64,000 nt of DNA from Amantichitinum ursilacus (GCF_001294205.1 NZ_LAQT01000008.1:1-64000), one strand, 5' to 3'. Shown: positions 30,075-40,107, counted from the stretch's first letter. The notes: generated by a model not told the origin, from the letters alone. Made by a program: numbers and translations.

Positions 30075-32069
30075 TCAATGCAGGTTGAAGGCCGCCAGCG
30101 TGGCGCGTGCCCCGTTCTGCAGCGTGGAGTCTGTCCACGTCGGCTTGTAGATATAAAGTATGCCGTTGGCCGACATCGACAGCTTGCCGGCATACAGCGC
30201 GCTCCATACCTGCTGATGGCTTTGTAGATCAAACGCGTAAGTGGTGGTTTTGCTGCTGACGAACACGAGATTGTTGGTCACCAGCGGGCTGCCGACCGCG
30301 CTGCCAATGGGGGCTGACCACACCAGCGTGCCGGTGGCTTCGTCCAGCACATCCAGCGTGCCGCGTTCGCCATCGGCCAGATAGACCAGACCCTGCGCCA
30401 CGGCAGGCGCGCCCGTGCAACGGCACAGATGTCGCCAGTTCACGTTGCCGGTTTGCGTATTGATGCTGAGTAGATCGTTGCTGCGGTAGTTCACTCCATC
30501 CGCAGGCGCCGAGGTGGCCATCAGCACCTCTTGCAAACTGCCCACCACCGGCGGGATGCCTTGCGTCGACGCCGCAGCGGTCAGGTTGTGGATGGCGTAG
30601 CTGCGAGGCGTGGCCGCGGAGTTTTTATTGGCAATGTTCAAGATCCCCACGTTATCGCGCGCGTTGTTGGCGATGCCTGGCGGTGCGTAATCGCCCCAGA
30701 TATAAACATTCTGCGCATCGGCGGCCACATTACCCCATGCCTCGTTACCGCCCCAAGTGAAGCCCGCGGCGCCGGTCTGCAGGTTGTAGGGCCGGGTGAA
30801 CGAGCCCACGTTGGCATACAAACCACTGCCATCCACAACCGGCGCGTCGCTATCGGTATCGCCGGAGTCCTGGGTTTGCCACACGGGTTGGCCCGTTGCG
30901 CTATCCAGCGCGCGGACTTGCGCGATGGCGCCGATCAACTGGCTGCGGGTATAAAACAGCCGGCCATTTTGATACGCCGCCGCCGACACGCCCGTCATGG
31001 TCTTGTCATCGGTGACGCTCCACAACGTCGCACCACGCTCTTCCGACAGCGCCACCAGGTATTGGTTATATCGCAAATACACGGCGCCATTGCCTGTTAC
31101 CACGCCGCTATCGGTGACGTTGCCGCCGATGTCGTTTTGCCACAGCCAGCGAGTGGAAAAGGCTGCTGGATCGAGCGTCACCGGCACGTAGCCGGTGTGC
31201 TGCGCGTTGCCATTGGTGTTGTCCCAGTCAGGCGTACCCGCCAGTGGCCTGAGCGCGGACAACGTCGGATGTGCAGTCGCGCGCCACGGGATTTCCAGAT
31301 CGGGCCCGTAGTGCCGGGTGCAGCCGCCGTCGAGGCAAACTGCGATATTGAGTTTGCCCTGCAGCGGGTTGAGTGAGCCCAGATCGGCGGGAATCTGCAC
31401 GCTGACATGGCTCGTGCGGCGGTCGGCCGCCAGCGTGATACGTCCGGCCACCGTGGGTGCCGTGCTGAACACTTGCAGCCAGGCTTCGGTGGGCAGGGTA
31501 ATGCCGCTGCTGACGTCAAATTCCAGGCTCCCTGCTGTGGCAGGCAAAAACTCAAAACTGAGGCTCTGCGTGGCGCTGCTTAATACGCTGACGCCATTGG
31601 CGGGCACGCTCGGCGCCACATGCACTGTATAAGGCAGCGTCGCGCTGACTCCCGTCACGTCTTGTGAACAATCCTCCACCGCGCACAGATGTAATCGCAC
31701 CGAGCCGCTGTAGTCACCGGCAGGTACGGTCTGCAACGGCAGCGTGGCGCTGAACGTGCCGTCGGATTTGACGCTAAACCGCGTCGCGCCAAACAGCTGA
31801 TTGTTATCCAGTTCTTCCAGCCTGATGGCGTGGCTGGACGAGTTGACGATTTTGCCGTTCAGGCTCAGTGCCGGTGTGACGCCCGAGATGGCGTCGCCAT
31901 TGAGCGCGGCGTCATCGGTAGTCAGCGCCGCTTTGGCATTGGGGTCGACGACGCCGGTGCCGGGTGCTGCGCCAGAGCCCGTGTCGTTGCCGCCACCTCC
32001 ACCGCCGCACGCCGCCAGGCTTGCCGCAAGAATTGTCGTCGCGGCCAGCCGCGCCAGTTTGCTGTTCAT
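30075..32069 (-). CDS. Lipoprotein with PQQ-like beta-propeller (paralog 1)
   Basis: A predicted lipoprotein of about 664 residues with a signal peptide ending LAAC followed by a poly-Gly linker. Two Ig-like segments (about 60-270) each carry a CX4C pair: CAVEDC near 129 and CLDGGC near 244, each followed by a PY or PW turn. The C-terminal half is a PQQ-binding-type propeller with repeats such as ALDSATGQPVWQT and VLDEATGTLVWSA. The enzymatic PQQ ligands of dehydrogenases are not evident, so a scaffold or binding role is more likely. It lies 49 bases downstream of a paralog with the same architecture. Start chosen at the ATG of MNSKLARLA; an ATG six codons earlier is possible. Confidence 0.78.
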   Translation of the reverse strand: MNSKLARLAATTILAASLAACGGGGGGNDTGSGAAPGTGVVDPNAKAALTTDDAALNGDAISGVTPALSLNGKIVNSSSHAIRLEELDNNQLFGATRFSVKSDGTFSATLPLQTVPAGDYSGSVRLHLCAVEDCSQDVTGVSATLPYTVHVAPSVPANGVSVLSSATQSLSFEFLPATAGSLEFDVSSGITLPTEAWLQVFSTAPTVAGRITLAADRRTSHVSVQIPADLGSLNPLQGKLNIAVCLDGGCTRHYGPDLEIPWRATAHPTLSALRPLAGTPDWDNTNGNAQHTGYVPVTLDPAAFSTRWLWQNDIGGNVTDSGVVTGNGAVYLRYNQYLVALSEERGATLWSVTDDKTMTGVSAAAYQNGRLFYTRSQLIGAIAQVRALDSATGQPVWQTQDSGDTDSDAPVVDGSGLYANVGSFTRPYNLQTGAAGFTWGGNEAWGNVAADAQNVYIWGDYAPPGIANNARDNVGILNIANKNSAATPRSYAIHNLTAAASTQGIPPVVGSLQEVLMATSAPADGVNYRSNDLLSINTQTGNVNWRHLCRCTGAPAVAQGLVYLADGERGTLDVLDEATGTLVWSAPIGSAVGSPLVTNNLVFVSSKTTTYAFDLQSHQQVWSALYAGKLSMSANGILYIYKPTWTDSTLQNGARATLAAFNLH

Positions 32070-32118
32070 TGTGTATTCCAGATTCATGTTTTTGTTCGAG
32101 TCCTGTCAGCGCCTTCGA

Positions 32119-34191
32119 TCAATGCAGATTGAAGGCCGCGACCGTGGCCACCTGATTGGGCGTGTCGGCGTAGCCCACGCCGGTGGTGATATACAAGGTG
32201 CCGTTGGCGGACAGCGACAACATGCCCTGCAGCGGGGTGGACCAGACCGGCAGATGTGTGGTCTGGCTGATGGTGTAGGTACCGCTGTCGGTGCCCACAA
32301 ACACCAGGTTGTTGGTGACGATCAGGTTGCCGCTAAAGCGGCCGTACGGGCGCGGCGGCTGCCAGCTCCATAACATGGCGCCCGTCATTTCATCGCGCGC
32401 TTCCAGGCGATACGGCGTGCTGCGCGCGACGAACACCACACCATTGCCCACGGCGGGTGCGGGCTGATCGGCGAGCAAGCTGGGCATATACAACGACCAA
32501 CGCACACTGTTGCTGGCTTTATCGATCACCGCGAGCGAACTGCCTGTTACCAACAACGAGCGGTCGCTGGCGATTACGGTGTGGTCTTCGGTATTGCCCA
32601 ACTGCAGCGCGCTCGGGAGATGCAGCGCTCGCACCAGCGCGCCGCTGCGCCGGTCCAGCGTCTGCAAATCCATGCCCTCCGTCGTGAAACTGAACATGCC
32701 ATTCAGTTGATACACATATTGCGCATCAACCGCCGGGCTCCACGACGTGGTCTGGCCAGTCAACGCGGCGTCGAACAGGACGCTGTTACTGGTCGGGTCG
32801 ATGGCGCGTACACCGCCTGCGTGGCCGGCGGGCACATACAGGGTCTGGTCGTAAAACACCGGGGACTGCGGATTGAAGGCGGTGGTGGACGGGTTACGCG
32901 CCCACGTCAGCGCGTTGCTGCCGGCAAGCAGATTACCGCTTGCGTCATAGGCTGCCCAGGTGCCCTGGTTGTTGCCCAGCGTGGGCGCGCCATAAGCCGC
33001 GCCGTTGTGCGTCGCCAGCCCACTGACCTGGCTGCCCGTCCAGCGATGGGCAGTTTCGCTACCGTCGTATTCAGACAGCGCCACGATGGTTTGCGTCGCC
33101 GCCACCCAAGCTGTGTTCTGCGCGGTGACCACGGCGTTTTGTGGGGTGAGGGATTCGCCCGTGCGCGTTTGCCACATCCAGCGCGGGGCAAAGCGGGCCG
33201 GATCGAGCGTGACCGGCACAAAGCTGGCATGCGTCGCAGAGCCAAATGTCGCGGACCAGTCGGCCGCGCCCGGCAAAGCAGTCAGCGCCGCTGGCGCCAC
33301 CCGCGCGCCCACGTCGATCTGGTAGGGCAGATCAAGCCTGGCCGCGTTATCCACCCGGGCGCAGAACAGATCCATACACACATCGATTTGCAACACGCCG
33401 CTATAGCTGTTCGGTAGCAAGTTGGGGTCGAACATCACCGTTGCGGTCGCGCCCATGCGGTCGGTATCCACCAGCACCTGGGTGAACACCGGGTTCAGCC
33501 AGTGATTGTTGGGGCTGGTCAGCCGGATTTTGTGGTGGTCAGTCAGCGCTTGCGAAAAGCGTAGATGGACCGTCTGCGGCACCGCGACACCCGCAGCATA
33601 ACTGGCGTGCAACTGGTTGATATCGGCGCTGAGTGTGCCGGCGGACGGTTTGACGGGGGTGAGGTTCAGCGCATAGGGCACGGTCACCGCCTGTGTGCCC
33701 GCCATGCTGCTGCAGTTGGTATTGGCGCACACGTTGATGGCCAGGTTGCCCTGATACTGGTTGGTGACCAGATCGTTGTCGACCAGTAGTCGCAACGTAA
33801 ATGTTTTGCCGTCGGCCGAAAGGGTAAACAGAGGGGGATCGCGGAAGTGGATCAGCGCGGTGTTGCTGTCCGTAATCTGCACTTGAGCATCGTCAGCGAC
33901 GGGTGTGTTGAGCGTGCCGGTCAGCACGATGGGCACACTGACGTCTTCTTCGGCATTGACCGAAATCTGCTGCTGATCAAATTGCAGCGCAAATTTAACG
34001 TTGGCGGCCGGGGCGGGCGTTGGGGTTGCCGCAGGTGTTGGCGTGGGTGCGCCCGTGGGCGTGGCCGCGGTGCCAGCGCCACCCTTGTTGGCGCTGCTAC
34101 TGCCATCACCACCGCCCCCACCGCCGCACGCCACCAACAGCGTAGCCAGCCCCAGCGCGCCGCACGCGCGTGCCCATTTGATATTCTTCAC
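32119..34191 (-). CDS. Lipoprotein with PQQ-like beta-propeller (paralog 2)
   Basis: A 690-residue lipoprotein with lipobox LLVAC, a poly-Gly stretch and a Pro/Thr/Ala linker. Two Ig-like segments carry CANTNC (about 153) and CMDLFC (about 270), each followed by VPY or LPY, matching the downstream paralog. The C-terminal propeller ends in the same AAFNLH residues. The two genes run on the same strand and probably form an operon created by tandem duplication. Predicted location is the periplasm or cell surface. Function unknown; similarity to BamB-like scaffolds is limited to the fold. Confidence 0.78.
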   Translation of the reverse strand: MKNIKWARACGALGLATLLVACGGGGGGDGSSSANKGGAGTAATPTGAPTPTPAATPTPAPAANVKFALQFDQQQISVNAEEDVSVPIVLTGTLNTPVADDAQVQITDSNTALIHFRDPPLFTLSADGKTFTLRLLVDNDLVTNQYQGNLAINVCANTNCSSMAGTQAVTVPYALNLTPVKPSAGTLSADINQLHASYAAGVAVPQTVHLRFSQALTDHHKIRLTSPNNHWLNPVFTQVLVDTDRMGATATVMFDPNLLPNSYSGVLQIDVCMDLFCARVDNAARLDLPYQIDVGARVAPAALTALPGAADWSATFGSATHASFVPVTLDPARFAPRWMWQTRTGESLTPQNAVVTAQNTAWVAATQTIVALSEYDGSETAHRWTGSQVSGLATHNGAAYGAPTLGNNQGTWAAYDASGNLLAGSNALTWARNPSTTAFNPQSPVFYDQTLYVPAGHAGGVRAIDPTSNSVLFDAALTGQTTSWSPAVDAQYVYQLNGMFSFTTEGMDLQTLDRRSGALVRALHLPSALQLGNTEDHTVIASDRSLLVTGSSLAVIDKASNSVRWSLYMPSLLADQPAPAVGNGVVFVARSTPYRLEARDEMTGAMLWSWQPPRPYGRFSGNLIVTNNLVFVGTDSGTYTISQTTHLPVWSTPLQGMLSLSANGTLYITTGVGYADTPNQVATVAAFNLH

Positions 34192-34339
34192 CTGATGTCC
34201 GTCCCGGAAAAATCGTTGTTATTAAATCGTTGGGACGGAATGCTAATGACATCTGTCAGTCAAGGTAAGCCTGACGTACCTGAGTGTGTCTTTTTGTATC
34301 GTGAGTGGCGAAAGCGGGCCGGGGGCGGCCGGACAAGCA

Positions 34340-34362
34340 AACGCCCCGGCATGCGGGGCGTT
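34340..34362 (-). terminator. Terminator of the aldehyde oxidoreductase operon
   Basis: AACGCCCCG-GCATG-CGGGGCGTT repeats the core of the hairpin at 30024. It lies 30 bases after the stop of the molybdenum subunit gene. The T run on the minus strand is weak. Confidence 0.65.
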
Positions 34363-34392
34363 GTTCAGACTCTTTGATGGCCGAGGCTTTGA

Positions 34393-36600
34393 TCACGCCG
34401 CCTGCGCGGGCAAGCCACCCAACAACTTATCCAGCGTCATCGGGTAATCACGCACCCGCACGCCGCACGCGTTATAGATGGCATTGGCTACGGCCGCGCC
34501 CGCGCCGCAGATGCCGAGTTCGCCGATGCCTTTAATCTTGAGCGGATTGGCCTTGTCATCCACCTCGGGCAAAAACACCACTTCCAGCGCGGGCACATCG
34601 GCGTTGGTGGCGACGTGGTATTCGGCCAGATCGTGGTTGGCGAACAGGCCCAGTTGCTCGTCCACCACCAGTTCTTCGGTGAGTGCCGCGCCGATGCCAA
34701 AGGTCATGCCGCCCAAGGCCTGCGAGCGTGCGGTTTTCTCGTTAAGGATGCGGCCAGCGGCAAACACGCCCAGCATGCGGCGGATGCGCACTTCGCCGGT
34801 GTCCATGTCCACGCCCACTTCAACAAAGTGCGCGCCGTAGGCTTGTTGCGAGAATTGCTTCAGCGTCGCGCCCGGTTTGATTTCGCCTTCGGCCTCCAGC
34901 CCCGCGCCGACCAGCTCGACCAGGGGTTTGCTCTGGCCGCCATCGCTGATCTGGCCGTTGGCAAAGAGGGCGCTGTCGGCGTTGAAGCCAGCGGCGCTGG
35001 CCAGTTTGCCGCGCAAGGCCATGCAGGCGTCGTACAGGCCCGAACCCGCACTGGCCGCGCCAAACGATCCGCCCGAACCCGCCGCAGCGGGGAACTCGGT
35101 GTCGCCCAGCAGCATGCGTACCCGTTGCGGGGGCAGGCCCAGCATTTCGGCGGCGATCTGGGTAAAGATGGTGTAGCTGCCGGTGCCGATATCAGTCATG
35201 CCCATGCGCACGGTCAGGATGCCGTCGCCGTCCAGCCGCGCTGACGCCTTGGACGGGCGCAAGAAATTGCCGCGGCTGGCGGCGGCCATGCCGTGGCCGA
35301 TCAACCAGCGGCCGTCGCGCACCTGGCCGGGTTTGGGGTTGCGTTTATTCCAGCCAAAGCGGCGCGCGCCTTCTTCCATGCACGGCACCAATTGGCGCGT
35401 GGAGTAGGGCACGTGTTTGGTCGGATCTTGTGAGGGCTCGTTGCGTTTACGCAGTTCGATCGGGTCGAGATTGAGCTTTTCGGCCAGCTCGTCCATCGCG
35501 CATTCGATGGCCAGCAAACCCACGGCTTCGCCCGGCGCGCGCATTGACGACGCCACTGGCAAATCCAGCGTGCTCAGCCGATGCGCAATCTTGCGATTGG
35601 CCCCGGCGTACAAAGACCGCGTCTGGTCGGCGGCCGATTCGTAAAAGTCTTCGCCCGCAGTATTGCCGGACCAGCTTTCATGCGCGATGGCCTGGATATG
35701 GCCGTCTTTGTCGGTGCCGAGGCGGATGCGTTGTTCGGTGGCGGTGCGGTGCGTGGTCACATGAAAAACCTGCGGCCGCGCCAGCGCCAGCTTGACCGGT
35801 CGGCCCAGCTTTTTTGCGGCCGCGGCGGCAAGGATGGCATCGGCCTGGATGGCCAGTTTGGCGCCAAAGCCACCGCCCACATACCGGCTGATGATGCGCA
35901 CCTGTGTCGGTTGCAATTGCAGCGTTTTTGCCACCGCGCCTTGTGCTTGCGCCAGCATCTGGTTGGAGGTGTACAGCGTCAGATGGTCGCCATTCCACAA
36001 AGCCAGCGTGGCATGCGGTTCCATCATCGCGTGCGACTGATGTGGCGTGGTGTAGGTGACGTCCAGTTGCACTGGCGCGGCCACAAACGCGGCTTCGAAT
36101 TCGCCTTCGGTGGCGTCGGGCGCTTGCTGGTTGGGCGGCGGCACGCGGGCGTGCACTTTGGCTTTGTTCAGATTGAATTCGCCCGCGTCTTGTTGATAGC
36201 GCACGTTGACCAATGCCGCGCCTGCGCGCGCTTGTTCAAAGCTGCTGGCCACCACCAATGCTACCGGTTGGCCAAAATGCGTGATCTTCTCGTCGTGTAA
36301 TTGCGGGCTGCTTTCTTTGGTTTTGGGGCCCTGCGCGATCATGTTTTTGTAGGTCAGCACCAGTTGCACGCCGGGCGCGCGCTCGGCGGCGGCGCTGTCG
36401 ATGCTGATGATCGAACCCTTGGCGATCGTGCTTTGCACGATATAGGCATAACTGGCCTGGCCGCCTTCGTTGTATTCATAGGCATAAGTGGCGCGGCCGG
36501 TGACTTTAAGGCGGCCGTCCACGCGATCCAGTGGTTTGCCGATCAACCCCTGGCGGTTATCGTCCAGCGCATTGTGGCCAGCCGGTTTAGACATTTCCAT
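34393..36600 (-). CDS. paoC: Aldehyde oxidoreductase molybdenum-binding subunit PaoC-like
   Basis: A 735-residue large subunit of the xanthine dehydrogenase superfamily, of the PaoC/YagR type. It binds the molybdenum cofactor and oxidises aldehydes to acids. Visible blocks include GKPLDRVDGRLKVTGRATYA at the start, RYVGGGFGAK, MRAPGEAVGLLAIE, and the C-terminal KIKGIGELGICGAG that carries the catalytic glutamate. A GAGGAGG ribosome binding site precedes the ATG. It is the last gene of the operon, 12 bases after the FAD subunit. Confidence 0.92.
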   Translation of the reverse strand: MEMSKPAGHNALDDNRQGLIGKPLDRVDGRLKVTGRATYAYEYNEGGQASYAYIVQSTIAKGSIISIDSAAAERAPGVQLVLTYKNMIAQGPKTKESSPQLHDEKITHFGQPVALVVASSFEQARAGAALVNVRYQQDAGEFNLNKAKVHARVPPPNQQAPDATEGEFEAAFVAAPVQLDVTYTTPHQSHAMMEPHATLALWNGDHLTLYTSNQMLAQAQGAVAKTLQLQPTQVRIISRYVGGGFGAKLAIQADAILAAAAAKKLGRPVKLALARPQVFHVTTHRTATEQRIRLGTDKDGHIQAIAHESWSGNTAGEDFYESAADQTRSLYAGANRKIAHRLSTLDLPVASSMRAPGEAVGLLAIECAMDELAEKLNLDPIELRKRNEPSQDPTKHVPYSTRQLVPCMEEGARRFGWNKRNPKPGQVRDGRWLIGHGMAAASRGNFLRPSKASARLDGDGILTVRMGMTDIGTGSYTIFTQIAAEMLGLPPQRVRMLLGDTEFPAAAGSGGSFGAASAGSGLYDACMALRGKLASAAGFNADSALFANGQISDGGQSKPLVELVGAGLEAEGEIKPGATLKQFSQQAYGAHFVEVGVDMDTGEVRIRRMLGVFAAGRILNEKTARSQALGGMTFGIGAALTEELVVDEQLGLFANHDLAEYHVATNADVPALEVVFLPEVDDKANPLKIKGIGELGICGAGAAVANAIYNACGVRVRDYPMTLDKLLGGLPAQAA

Positions 36601-36612
36601 AACGCGGCCTCC

Positions 36613-37590
36613 TCAGGCGGTGGGTGTCAGCACGGCGTTCAGGGTGCGGCGCGCCAGCGTAATCTTGAAATCATTGTGGCCGTAGCCCACTGCGCCTTGC
36701 AGCACGGCATCGGCCGCATGGTGGTAGGCGGCGGGGCGGTCGGGGGTATCGCGTAAGGCTTGCTCGGCCGCATTAACGCGCCAGGGCTTATGCGCCAGCC
36801 CGCCAAACGCCAGCCGCGCGCTATGAATCTGGCCACCGCTGCGTTCCACAATCGCGGCCACCGAGACCAGCGCGAATGCATACGACGCACGATCGCGCAC
36901 CTTGCGGTAGATGTGTTCGCCTTTAACCGGCGGCGGCAAGGTGACGGCGGTAATCAGTTCACCGCTTTGCAAGGTGTTGTCTTGTTGCGGCGTGTTGCCG
37001 GGCAGGCGATGGAAATCGGCAATCGGAATAATGCGGCGCTGGCCCTGGCCATTGATGGTTTCGACTTGCGCATCCAGCACGCGCATCGCCACCGCCATAT
37101 CGGACGGGTGCGTGGCAATACAGGCTTCGCTAGCGCCCACAATCGCATGCATACGATTAAAGCCCTGCAGCGCCGAACAGCCACTGCCCGGTTCGCGCTT
37201 GTTACAGGGCAAACCGGGCGTATAAAAGTAGTAGCAGCGCGTGCGTTGCAGCAAGTTGCCGCCGGTGGTGGCCATATTGCGCAACTGCGCCGACGCACCC
37301 GCCAGCAAAGCGCGGCTTAGCACCGCGTAGTCTTTGCGGATGCGCGGGTCGGCCGCCAGATCGGCATTGCGCACCATCGCGCCGATCCGCACGCCACCGT
37401 CGGGCGTGGCTTCGATGCGGTTGAGCGGCAAATGCGTGATGTCGATTAAATGCTGCGGCTTTTCGATTTGCAGCTTCATCAAATCCAGCAGATTGGTGCC
37501 ACCGGCGATGAATTTGCTATTGGGCGTGCTGGCGGCGGCACGCGCGGCGGCGGCTTCGTCCTGGGCGCGTTCATAAGTAAACGGAATCAT
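36613..37590 (-). CDS. paoB: Aldehyde oxidoreductase FAD-binding subunit PaoB-like
   Basis: A 325-residue FAD subunit. The FAD-binding stretch [15 protein letters not shown] lies near the N-terminus. A cysteine-rich insertion ([15 protein letters not shown] followed by GSGC) matches the extra 4Fe-4S site known from E. coli PaoB and absent from ordinary xanthine dehydrogenases. It passes electrons from the iron-sulfur subunit to FAD. Its start overlaps the stop of the 2Fe-2S subunit gene by four bases. Confidence 0.92.
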   Translation of the reverse strand: MIPFTYERAQDEAAAARAAASTPNSKFIAGGTNLLDLMKLQIEKPQHLIDITHLPLNRIEATPDGGVRIGAMVRNADLAADPRIRKDYAVLSRALLAGASAQLRNMATTGGNLLQRTRCYYFYTPGLPCNKREPGSGCSALQGFNRMHAIVGASEACIATHPSDMAVAMRVLDAQVETINGQGQRRIIPIADFHRLPGNTPQQDNTLQSGELITAVTLPPPVKGEHIYRKVRDRASYAFALVSVAAIVERSGGQIHSARLAFGGLAHKPWRVNAAEQALRDTPDRPAAYHHAADAVLQGAVGYGHNDFKITLARRTLNAVLTPTA

Positions 37591-38273
37591 GAGCGTTGCC
37601 CCGCTGCCTGCTGGATCGCCTGCACGATATTCGGGTACGCCGAGCAGCGACAGATATTGCCCGCCATGCGCTCGCGGATTTCCGCCTCGCTGAGCAAGGG
37701 CTTGGCTTGCAGATCAGCGCTGACGTGGCTGGGCATGCCCTGGCGCACTTCAGCCAGCATGCCGACGGCCGAACAGATCTGGCCCGAGGTGCAATAGCCA
37801 CACTGAAAACCGTCGTGTTGCAGAAACGCCTGTTGCATCGGATGCAGCTGGTCGTCGTGCGCCAGGCCTTCGATGGTGGTGATCTGCGCGCCTTCGTGCA
37901 TCACCGCCAAAGTCAGACAGCTGTTGATGCGCCGGCCGTCGACCAGCACCGTACAGGCGCCGCACTGGCCGTGGTCACAGCCTTTTTTGGTGCCCGTTAG
38001 ATGCGCGTGTTCGCGCAGCGCATCCAGCAAGGTGGTGCGCGGGTCCAGCGTGGCGTCAAAGCGGTGGCCATTGATATTGAGATGCGTGGCCAGGCCGGGT
38101 ACGGCGGGCGTGGCGGCGTTGGCTGCGGCCGCATCGGCCTGCGCGCTGGCGCTGCTGACCGCCAGCGCGGCGGGTACGCCTCCGGCCACCAGCGCGGCGC
38201 TGGCTTTCAACATCGAGCGCCGGCTGATGCCGTGCTGTTCGTGTTCGTGGTGCTGATCGGTGATAGAGCTCAT
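37587..38273 (-). CDS. paoA: Aldehyde oxidoreductase 2Fe-2S subunit PaoA-like, Tat-exported
   Basis: A 228-residue iron-sulfur subunit with a twin-arginine signal ([16 protein letters not shown], cleavage near SASA). The plant-type cluster is in [16 protein letters not shown] with a later Cys in NSCLTL. The second cluster is in CGYCTSGQ and CRCSAYPN. The Tat signal means the folded complex acts in the periplasm. The ATG at 38273 has a GGAGG site and overlaps the stop of the mocA-like gene; an upstream in-frame start is not needed. Confidence 0.92.
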   Translation of the reverse strand: MSSITDQHHEHEQHGISRRSMLKASAALVAGGVPAALAVSSASAQADAAAANAATPAVPGLATHLNINGHRFDATLDPRTTLLDALREHAHLTGTKKGCDHGQCGACTVLVDGRRINSCLTLAVMHEGAQITTIEGLAHDDQLHPMQQAFLQHDGFQCGYCTSGQICSAVGMLAEVRQGMPSHVSADLQAKPLLSEAEIRERMAGNICRCSAYPNIVQAIQQAAGQRS

Positions 38274-38971
38274 CGCACATAACCTCCGGAATGCTGACGC
38301 GCGTTGCGTTCGGTCAGCGTGCGTTCGGGTTTCCACAGGCCGTTGCGCATCAGCGCGCCGCTGGCGTCGTGGCGCGCCAGATCGTCCAGTGTGTCGATGT
38401 CGATATGGATGCCGGCATCGCGCACCGGCACAAACTGCGCGGGCGTGGCGTCGCGCTCGATGATGGCGCGGGCGCCTTCGTCTCCGCTTAGCTCGGCCAA
38501 CTGGTTGTAGTAATAGCTGGCAAAGCCCACCGGATGACCACGGCGGCCTTCATAGGTCGGCACCGCCAGGGCGCTGCCGCCCGCCAGCCGACGCATCACT
38601 TGCTTAATGGTGTTGGGCTGAATAAATGGCATGTCGGCCAGCGCCACCACCCAGCCCGCTGCATGCGGCGTGTGGCGCACGGCGTAGGCCAGGCTCTCGC
38701 CCATTCCCAGTTCGGCCGAGGCGCAGGTCAGCACTTGCAGGCCCGCCGCTTCCAGCAACGATTTAAGCAAGGGCCGCTGCGGCGATACCACCGCCACCGC
38801 CCACGGCAGGGCTTCGATCAGATTCAGCGCGCTTTTAACGCCCAGCCGCGTGCCGTCATCCAGCGGATGCAACAATTTGGGCGTACCAAAGCGGCTGGAT
38901 GACCCGGCCGCTAACAGCACGCCCACAATGCCTTGCCGATTGGCAGGCTGGTTTAACAGGATATCGCTCAT
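38270..38971 (-). CDS. Molybdenum cofactor nucleotidyltransferase, MocA-like
   Basis: A 233-residue nucleotidyltransferase of the MobA/MocA family. The nucleotide-binding loop GVLLAAGSSSRFGTPKLL opens the domain and the metal-binding ALADMPF follows. It most likely attaches CMP to molybdopterin, since PaoABC-type enzymes use the cytosine dinucleotide form. Position between XdhC-like and PaoA-like genes, with four-base overlaps on both sides, supports dedicated cofactor supply. The family call is firm; the exact nucleotide is inferred. Confidence 0.88.
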   Translation of the reverse strand: MSDILLNQPANRQGIVGVLLAAGSSSRFGTPKLLHPLDDGTRLGVKSALNLIEALPWAVAVVSPQRPLLKSLLEAAGLQVLTCASAELGMGESLAYAVRHTPHAAGWVVALADMPFIQPNTIKQVMRRLAGGSALAVPTYEGRRGHPVGFASYYYNQLAELSGDEGARAIIERDATPAQFVPVRDAGIHIDIDTLDDLARHDASGALMRNGLWKPERTLTERNARQHSGGYVR

Positions 38972-40107
38972 GAGTTTTCTCCCGCTGCGGGCGCCTGGTG
39001 GATCGACCCGCCGCGTTGGCTCAACTTGCCAGCGGGATGGCCGCTGGTGGTTGCTTTGATTTCGGCCAGGATGGCCAGGGCCACTTCTTCGGGCGCGTCG
39101 GCGCCCAGATCAAGGCCAATCGGATAATGCAGAATGCCGGCCTGCTGTAATGCGGCGGCTTTTTCTCGCGCGCCGATCTCACCGAGCATGCGTTCGGTGC
39201 GGCTGCGCGGGCCTAACTGGCCGATATAGCGCGGTTTGAATTCAAGCAATTGCGCCAGGATGCGCTGGTCTTGTTCGTAGCTGTGCGTCATCACCACGGC
39301 CACGCTGTCATGGCCGATGCCGGTGGCGGGCAGGGCGTCGGCCAGATCAAGCACGCACACCTGGTCGGCCATCGGGTAGCGATCGCGCCGGGCAAAATGG
39401 GCGCGGCCGTCGGCAATCGTCACGCGCCAGCCCAGGCTTTTGGCCATCTGCGCCAACGGCACGGCATCGTGGCCCGCGCCAAAGATCACCAGATCGGTGG
39501 GCGGTTTCAGCACTTCCAGAAATACTTCGACGTCGCCATTGCCCACCGGATAACGGTGCAAGGCCGAGCCGCCGTTTTTTAACGCTTCGGTCAGATCGCG
39601 GCGGATGGCTTGCGTCAAGGATGGTTCGGCCAGTTCGCCGTGCGTGCTGCCATCGGGATCAATAAACACGCGCTGGCCAACGTCGACATTGCCCACGCCG
39701 CTGCGGCCGATGACCACCGCACATGCGCCGGGGCGGCGCTGCTGGGCGATGCGTTCCAGCCATAGCAATTGCGGCGAATCTTTGCGGATATGTTCCAGCA
39801 GAATATGCACCGCGCCATTGCAGCCCAGGCCAAAAGTCCATTCGGCGTCTTCGCCCGCGCCGGTGTCATAGCGGCACACCACGGGCGCGCCGCCGGAGGT
39901 AAGCCACCACGCTTTGCGCACAATTTCGCCTTCCAGACAGCCCCCGCTGACGGTGCCGCTGTGTTGCCCATCGGCGCAAACCAGCATGCGCGCGCCGGGG
40001 CGGCGATACGCCGAATCTTCGACCTTGACCACGGTGGCTAACACCGCATCGGCATGCTCCGCCAGCGTGGCGTGCAACGACTGCACCAACGTATTTACGG
40101 TATTCAC
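38968..40107 (-). CDS. XdhC/PaoD-type molybdenum cofactor insertion factor
   Basis: A protein of about 379 residues that binds molybdenum cofactor, protects it and hands it to the aldehyde oxidoreductase. The N-terminal XdhC domain shows EDSAYRRPGARMLV and SGGCLEGEIVRKA; the C-terminal Rossmann part shows VIFGAGHDAVPLAQ and QLGPRSR. GTG 40107 follows a GGGGG ribosome binding site; longer frames upstream have atypical sequence. It is the first gene of the five-gene operon. Confidence 0.88.
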   Translation of the reverse strand: MNTVNTLVQSLHATLAEHADAVLATVVKVEDSAYRRPGARMLVCADGQHSGTVSGGCLEGEIVRKAWWLTSGGAPVVCRYDTGAGEDAEWTFGLGCNGAVHILLEHIRKDSPQLLWLERIAQQRRPGACAVVIGRSGVGNVDVGQRVFIDPDGSTHGELAEPSLTQAIRRDLTEALKNGGSALHRYPVGNGDVEVFLEVLKPPTDLVIFGAGHDAVPLAQMAKSLGWRVTIADGRAHFARRDRYPMADQVCVLDLADALPATGIGHDSVAVVMTHSYEQDQRILAQLLEFKPRYIGQLGPRSRTERMLGEIGAREKAAALQQAGILHYPIGLDLGADAPEEVALAILAEIKATTSGHPAGKLSQRGGSIHQAPAAGENS

